NCBI GenBank assembly: GCA_037145635.1
Contig: JBBCXB010000002.1
Location: 516,878-580,877, forward strand
Length of the DNA: 64,000 nt
Reading direction: 5' to 3'
Origin: JAATFS01 sp037145635
GTDB taxonomy: Bacteria > Pseudomonadota > Gammaproteobacteria > Xanthomonadales > Xanthomonadaceae
Every line of letters begins with the position of its first letter. The stretch's first letter is position 1. The translations under genes and the position numbers were made by a program. This document shows, piece after piece, positions 60,054 to 64,000 of this stretch. The notes under the pieces were generated by a model that was not told the origin of the DNA, ran no database searches, and saw nothing but the letters and a program-made list of their open reading frames with translations.

Positions 60054-60323
60054 TTACCTACCCGACTTCTTGTCGCCACCGTGACCCTTGAAGGTACGGG
60101 TGACAGCGAATTCGCCGAGCTTGTGGCCAACCATGTTCTCGTTGACCAGCACCGGGATGTGGTTCTTGCCGTTGTGCACGGCGATGGTGATGCCCACCAT
60201 CTCCGGCAGGATCATCGAGCGACGCGACCAGGTCTTGATCGGGCGCTTGCTGCCGGCCGCGGCCTCCACCTTCTTGACGAGGTGGTGATCGACGAACGGG
60301 CCTTTCTTGAGTGAACGTGCCAT
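60054..60323 (-). CDS. rpsS: 30S ribosomal protein S19
   Basis: This head protein has 89 residues. MARSLKKGPFVDHHLVKKVE and IPVLVNENMVGHKLGEFAVTRTFKGH are standard blocks. It is placed between rplB and rplV. Confidence 0.98.
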   Translation of the reverse strand: MARSLKKGPFVDHHLVKKVEAAAGSKRPIKTWSRRSMILPEMVGITIAVHNGKNHIPVLVNENMVGHKLGEFAVTRTFKGHGGDKKSGR

Positions 60324-60329
60324 GGTCGA

Positions 60330-61157
60330 TTAGCCCCTACGATCGCGGACGATGAACTGCTGGGTGCGCTTGTTCTTGCGCGTCTTGTAACCCTTGGTCG
60401 GAACACCCCACGGGGTGACCGGATGCGGATTACCCTGACCGGCCTTCGCCTCACCACCACCGTGCGGGTGGTCGACCGGGTTCATGGCAGCACCACGAAC
60501 GGTCGGGCGGACGCCGCGCCAGCGCTTGGCGCCAGCCTTGCCCAGCTTTTCCAGGTTGTGCTCGTCGTTGCCGACTTCGCCGATCGTGGCGCGGCACTCG
60601 GCCGACACCTTGCGCATTTCGCCCGAACGCAGGCGCAGCGTGGCGTAGATGCCCTCGCGAGCCACCAGCTGCACCGCCGCACCGGCGGCACGCGCGATCT
60701 GCGCACCCTTGCCCGGCTTCAGCTCGATGCCGTGCACGGTCGTACCGACCGGGATGTTGCGCAGCGGCAGGGTGTTGCCGGTCTTGATCGGCGCGTTGGC
60801 GCCGGCGATGACCTGGTCACCTGCCTTCAGGCCCTTCGGGGCGATGATGTAGCGACGCTCGCCGTCGACGTAGCACAGCAGGGCGATATGGGCGGTGCGG
60901 TTGGGATCGTATTCGATCCGCTCCACACGCGCCGGAATGCCTTCCTTGTTGCGCTTGAAGTCGATGACGCGGTAGTGCTGCTTGTGGCCACCGCCGACGT
61001 GGCGGGTGGTGATGCGGCCGTGGTGGTTACGACCACCGGACTTGCTCTGCGGCTCGAGCAGCGCGGCATGCGGCGCGCCCTTGTGCAGATCGGGCGTGAC
61101 CACGCGCACGGCGGAACGACGGCCGGGAGAGGTGGGTTTGAACTTCATCAATGGCAT
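60330..61157 (-). CDS. rplB: 50S ribosomal protein L2
   Basis: This protein needed for peptidyl-transferase activity has 275 residues from the ATG at 61157 (MPLMKFKPTSPGRRSAVRV). The conserved MNPVDHPHGGGEAK with its essential His lies near 225-238. It follows rplW by 10 bases. Confidence 0.98.
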   Translation of the reverse strand: MPLMKFKPTSPGRRSAVRVVTPDLHKGAPHAALLEPQSKSGGRNHHGRITTRHVGGGHKQHYRVIDFKRNKEGIPARVERIEYDPNRTAHIALLCYVDGERRYIIAPKGLKAGDQVIAGANAPIKTGNTLPLRNIPVGTTVHGIELKPGKGAQIARAAGAAVQLVAREGIYATLRLRSGEMRKVSAECRATIGEVGNDEHNLEKLGKAGAKRWRGVRPTVRGAAMNPVDHPHGGGEAKAGQGNPHPVTPWGVPTKGYKTRKNKRTQQFIVRDRRG

Positions 61158-61167
61158 GGGATGTACC

Positions 61168-61467
61168 TCAGGCCTTGGCCGTGACGTCGATGGACTGACC
61201 ATCGACCAGGCGGACGTACGCCTTGCGCCAATCGCCGCGACGGCCCGTGCGGTTACGGAAGGACTTGTTCTTGCCCTTCACGTTGACCACATTGACGGCC
61301 TCGACCTTGACGTCGAACAGCTGCTCGACCGCGGCCTTTACATCGGCCTTGGTGGCTTCGTTCGAAACTTCGAAGACATACTGGTTGGAGACTTCCTGCA
61401 GGCGCGCGGTCTTTTCGGAGACTCGCGGAGCACGCAGCACGCTGAAGATTTTTTCGTTGCTGCTCAT
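61168..61467 (-). CDS. rplW: 50S ribosomal protein L23
   Basis: This tunnel-exit docking protein for trigger factor and SRP has 99 residues from the ATG at 61467, which overlaps the rplD stop as ATGA. The core is LRAPRVSEKTARLQEVSNQYVFEV. A longer form starting three codons earlier is less likely. Confidence 0.97.
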   Translation of the reverse strand: MSSNEKIFSVLRAPRVSEKTARLQEVSNQYVFEVSNEATKADVKAAVEQLFDVKVEAVNVVNVKGKNKSFRNRTGRRGDWRKAYVRLVDGQSIDVTAKA

Positions 61468-62069
61468 GCCAGCCACTCCTCGACCTTCTTGACCGCATCG
61501 GCGGTGATCACGACCGTGTCGGCCCCGACCAGAGCGACCGGATCCAGACCCTGCACGTCACGCACTTCGACGTACGGCAGGTTGCGAGCCGACAGGTAAA
61601 GGTGCTCGGAGGCCTCTTCGGTCACGATCAGCGGGCGCTTGCCCACGTCCAGACCCTTCAGCTTCTCGATCAGACCCTTGGTCTTGGTGCCCTCGACGTC
61701 GAACGCGTCGACGATCATCAGGCGACCCTGGCGGTTCAGTTCGGAGAAGATCGCGCAGATGGCCGCACGGTACATCTTGCGGTTGACCTTCTGCTCGAAG
61801 CTGCGCGGCTTGGCCGCGAAGGTCACGCCGCCGCCGACGAAGATCGGAGCCGTCAGCGCGCCATGACGCGCACCGCCGCCCTTCTGCTTCTTCGACTTCT
61901 TGGTCGTGCCCGCAACTTCCGAACGCGTCTTCTGTGCCTTGGTGCCGGCGCGGCCGGCGTTGCGATAGGCAACCACGACCTGGTGGACCAGATCCTGACT
62001 GAATTCGCGGCCGAACACGGCGTCGGAGACCGAGACCTTGTTGTTGCTACCCGTGATAACGAGTTCCAT
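61464..62069 (-). CDS. rplD: 50S ribosomal protein L4
   Basis: This protein has 201 residues from the ATG at 62069, where GGAGA spacing is best; an ATG two codons earlier also exists. The extended loop with Arg/Lys-rich GGGARHGALTAPIFVGGG lines the tunnel. In E. coli L4 represses the S10 operon by binding its leader. Whether this occurs here depends on the leader before rpsJ. Confidence 0.97.
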   Translation of the reverse strand: MELVITGSNNKVSVSDAVFGREFSQDLVHQVVVAYRNAGRAGTKAQKTRSEVAGTTKKSKKQKGGGARHGALTAPIFVGGGVTFAAKPRSFEQKVNRKMYRAAICAIFSELNRQGRLMIVDAFDVEGTKTKGLIEKLKGLDVGKRPLIVTEEASEHLYLSARNLPYVEVRDVQGLDPVALVGADTVVITADAVKKVEEWLA

Positions 62070-62081
62070 CGTCATCTCTCC

Positions 62082-62732
62082 TTATGCCTTGCTCGCCGGA
62101 CGCACGATCACGTCGCCGCCAGCTGCGCCAGGCACGGCGCCGCGGATGGCAATCAGACCACGCTCGACGTCGACCTTGACCACTTCCAGGTTCTGCGTGC
62201 TCTGCTGCACCGCACCCATGTGGCCGGACATCTTCTTACCCGGGAAAACGCGACCCGGGGTCTGGCGCTGACCCAGCGAACCCGGCGCGCGATGCGACAG
62301 CGAGTTACCGTGGGTGGCATCGCCCATACGGAAGTTGTAGCGCTTGATGGTGCCCTGGAAACCCTTACCCTTGGTGACGCCCTGGACGTCGACCTTCTGG
62401 CCGACCTCGAAGATGTCCGCCTTGATCTCGCCGCCGATGGCGTAATCGCCCAGCTTGGCGTCCTCAACGCGGAACTCCCACAGGCCGCGACCCGCGTCCA
62501 CCTTCGCCTTGGCGAAGTGGCCGGCAGCCGGCTTGTTGACCAGCGCGGCGCGGCGTGCGCCCACGGTGATCTGCACGGCGCTGTAGCCGTCGGTCTCGAC
62601 GGTCTTGATCTGCGCGATGCGATTCGGGGTGGCTTCGATCAGCGTGACCGGGATGGAGCGGCCGTCTTCGGTGAAGACGCGGCTCATGCCGGCCTTGCGG
62701 CCCACGAAGCCCAACGAATATTTCTTCGTCAT
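62082..62732 (-). CDS. rplC: 50S ribosomal protein L3
   Basis: This early-assembly protein has 216 residues. MTKKYSLGFVGRKAGMSRVF opens it. The loop reaching the catalytic centre is GSLGQRQTPGRVFPGKKMSGHMG near 145-168, containing the Gln that is methylated in E. coli. Confidence 0.98.
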   Translation of the reverse strand: MTKKYSLGFVGRKAGMSRVFTEDGRSIPVTLIEATPNRIAQIKTVETDGYSAVQITVGARRAALVNKPAAGHFAKAKVDAGRGLWEFRVEDAKLGDYAIGGEIKADIFEVGQKVDVQGVTKGKGFQGTIKRYNFRMGDATHGNSLSHRAPGSLGQRQTPGRVFPGKKMSGHMGAVQQSTQNLEVVKVDVERGLIAIRGAVPGAAGGDVIVRPASKA

Positions 62733-62743
62733 GGTCGTAGTCC

Positions 62744-63055
<312 letters not shown>

Positions 63056-63216
63056 GACGGTGGGTTCCTTCGTTAAAAGAGCGACGGGCAAGGCCTCTGG
63101 GATACCTGCCCCGGTTAATCCTGATGTGAGTTTGTCGCCAGGCATCCAGCCGACGAGGGCAGTTCCTCCGCCCAAAAACTGAGGCAGCCCGGTTACCCGG
63201 CCTGCCCAGACGGAAA

Positions 63217-63245
63217 AGTATAATGCGCAGCTAGAGCAACGTCAA
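63217..63245 (-). promoter_or_regulatory. Strong sigma-70-type promoter of the S10 operon
   Basis: On the minus strand TTGACG (63240-63245) and TATACT (63217-63222) are separated by exactly 17 bases. They lie about 160 bases upstream of rpsJ in an AT-richer island. This is the best promoter match in the window. Confidence 0.8.
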
Positions 63246-63437
63246 CAGCGTGGCGCTGCTGAGTGCTCCTTGCGACGCGACCTTCCCGGTCTGGCGAACA
63301 CGAGCGGCATCCTGCCTCTCTTTTCGCGGTGTATCCGACGCCCTACCCAGGAACGTCGAGCCGCGCATCATACCGGCTCGGCGCAGCCGCTGCAAGCCTT
63401 GCGCATTCATTGTCGGCGCCGCCGCGGGCCGGAAACG

Positions 63438-63465
63438 AAAAAGGGCCGGCTTTCGCCGACCCTTT
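63438..63465 (-). terminator. Intrinsic terminator of tuf
   Basis: On the minus strand AGGGTCGGC and GCCGGCCCT (one G-U pair) close a GAAA tetraloop and are followed by TTTTCGTTT, 47 bases past the tuf stop. Confidence 0.9.
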
Positions 63466-63510
63466 CCCGTTGCGTGCCGGCGGCCGAGGCCGCCGGAATG
63501 CAGGCACTGC

Positions 63511-64000
63511 TTACTTGATGATCTTGGCCACCACGCCGGCGCCGACGGTACGGCCGCCTTCGCGGATCGCGAAGCGCAGGCCTTCGTCCATCGCCACCGG
63601 GTTGATCAGCGACACCACCATCTTCACGTTGTCGCCCGGCATCACCATCTCCACGCCTTCCGGCAGCTGGCAGGCGCCGGTGATGTCGGTGGTGCGGAAG
63701 TAGAACTGCGGACGGTAGCCCTTGAAGAACGGGGTATGACGGCCGCCCTCGTCCTTCGACAGCACGTAGACCTCGGCCTCGAAGTCGGTGTGCGGCTTGA
63801 TCGAACCCGGCTTGCACAGCACCTGGCCGCGCTCCACGTCGTCACGCTTGGTGCCGCGCAGCAGCAGACCGGCGTTGTCGCCTGCCTGGCCCTGGTCCAG
63901 CAGCTTGCGGAACATTTCCACGCCGGTGACGGTGGTCTTCTGGGTCGGACGGATACCGACGATCTCGATTTCGTCGCCCACCTTGATGATGCCGCGCTCG
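63511..64000 (-). CDS. tuf: Elongation factor Tu, C-terminal part (cut by window edge)
   Basis: The frame enters from the right edge and ends at a TAA. The 162 residues seen cover EF-Tu domains 2 and 3. GTKRDDVERGQVLCKPG, GRHTPFFKGYRPQFYFRTTDITG and the C-terminus FAIREGGRTVGAGVVAKI are unmistakable. The position before rpsJ is the usual str-S10 junction. Codon bias is that of a highly expressed gene. A second tuf copy elsewhere is common in this group but cannot be checked. Confidence 0.98.
   Translation of the reverse strand, partial: ERGIIKVGDEIEIVGIRPTQKTTVTGVEMFRKLLDQGQAGDNAGLLLRGTKRDDVERGQVLCKPGSIKPHTDFEAEVYVLSKDEGGRHTPFFKGYRPQFYFRTTDITGACQLPEGVEMVMPGDNVKMVVSLINPVAMDEGLRFAIREGGRTVGAGVVAKIIK

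Larger units (their letters stand above)
63056..63510. other. tuf-rpsJ intergenic region
   Basis: These 455 bases separate tuf from rpsJ. From the tuf side they hold the tuf terminator, then a GC-rich stretch without genes, then a strong minus-strand promoter and the rpsJ leader. They mark a clean break between the tuf and S10 transcription units. Confidence 0.75.

Noticed and set aside
63407..63817. Frame antiparallel or overlapping tuf
   Set aside because: It is a shifted-frame shadow of EF-Tu and its terminator.

Overview
The window is GC-rich gammaproteobacterial chromosome. Strong third-position GC bias makes long spurious reading frames on both strands. The gene set points to the Xanthomonadaceae/Lysobacteraceae (Lysobacter, Luteimonas or Xanthomonas type): an S46 dipeptidyl-peptidase, a TAT-exported phospholipase C, a TorF-type porin, secreted M12-like metalloproteases, a class II DAHP synthase, and a ribosomal cluster without rpmJ after secY. 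This assignment is inferred from gene content only. No tRNA, rRNA, CRISPR array, insertion sequence or prophage was seen.

Layout. 1-945: the N-terminal part of a secreted metalloprotease that runs off the left edge. 1186-7909 (minus): a housekeeping block of histidine phosphatase, small membrane protein, folC, SPOR protein, cvpA, purF and a DUF455 protein. 8070-12445 (minus): two exported enzymes, a DPP7-like S46 peptidase and phospholipase C. 12446-13145: a repeat-rich spacer of heptanucleotide units. 13146-16592 (plus): a TonB-dependent receptor and tdh. 16703-21489 (minus): a TorF-type porin and a sulfate uptake operon (sbp-cysT-cysW-cysA). 22107-23315 (plus): kbl, the partner of tdh in threonine degradation, here separated from it. 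23361-26006 (minus): a pseudouridine synthase, a small secreted protein and an OmpA-family protein. 26773-30237 (plus): fadH-like reductase, SleB-like hydrolase and a beta-class GST. 30338-33334 (minus): a Suppressor-of-fused-domain protein and propionyl-CoA synthetase.

33695-38272 (minus) is the most unusual module. It runs, in transcription order, zinc-ribbon/degenerate kinase, vWA protein, divergent adenylosuccinate-synthetase-like enzyme, SPFH-SHOCT protein. It has operon-like spacing and no obvious housekeeping role. 38378-39968 (minus) holds mdh and a cyclophilin. 40177-44905 (plus) holds typA, a DUF2127 membrane protein and a second M12-like metalloprotease carrying six ricin-type QxW repeats. 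A decayed copy of the DUF2127 3' end lies just past the protease, so the protease is bracketed by duplicated sequence. 45300-48463 (minus) holds an MscS channel, class II DAHP synthase and dsbB.

48703-64000 (minus) is the S10-spc-alpha ribosomal supercluster, from the 3' part of tuf through rpsJ to rpoA and rplQ. It has a near-consensus promoter upstream of rpsJ. Several intercistronic spacers are long, and each of these carries a GC-rich hairpin a short distance past the preceding stop codon. Similar stop-proximal hairpins follow genes elsewhere (TonB receptor, kbl, GST), so this looks like a general trait of the genome.
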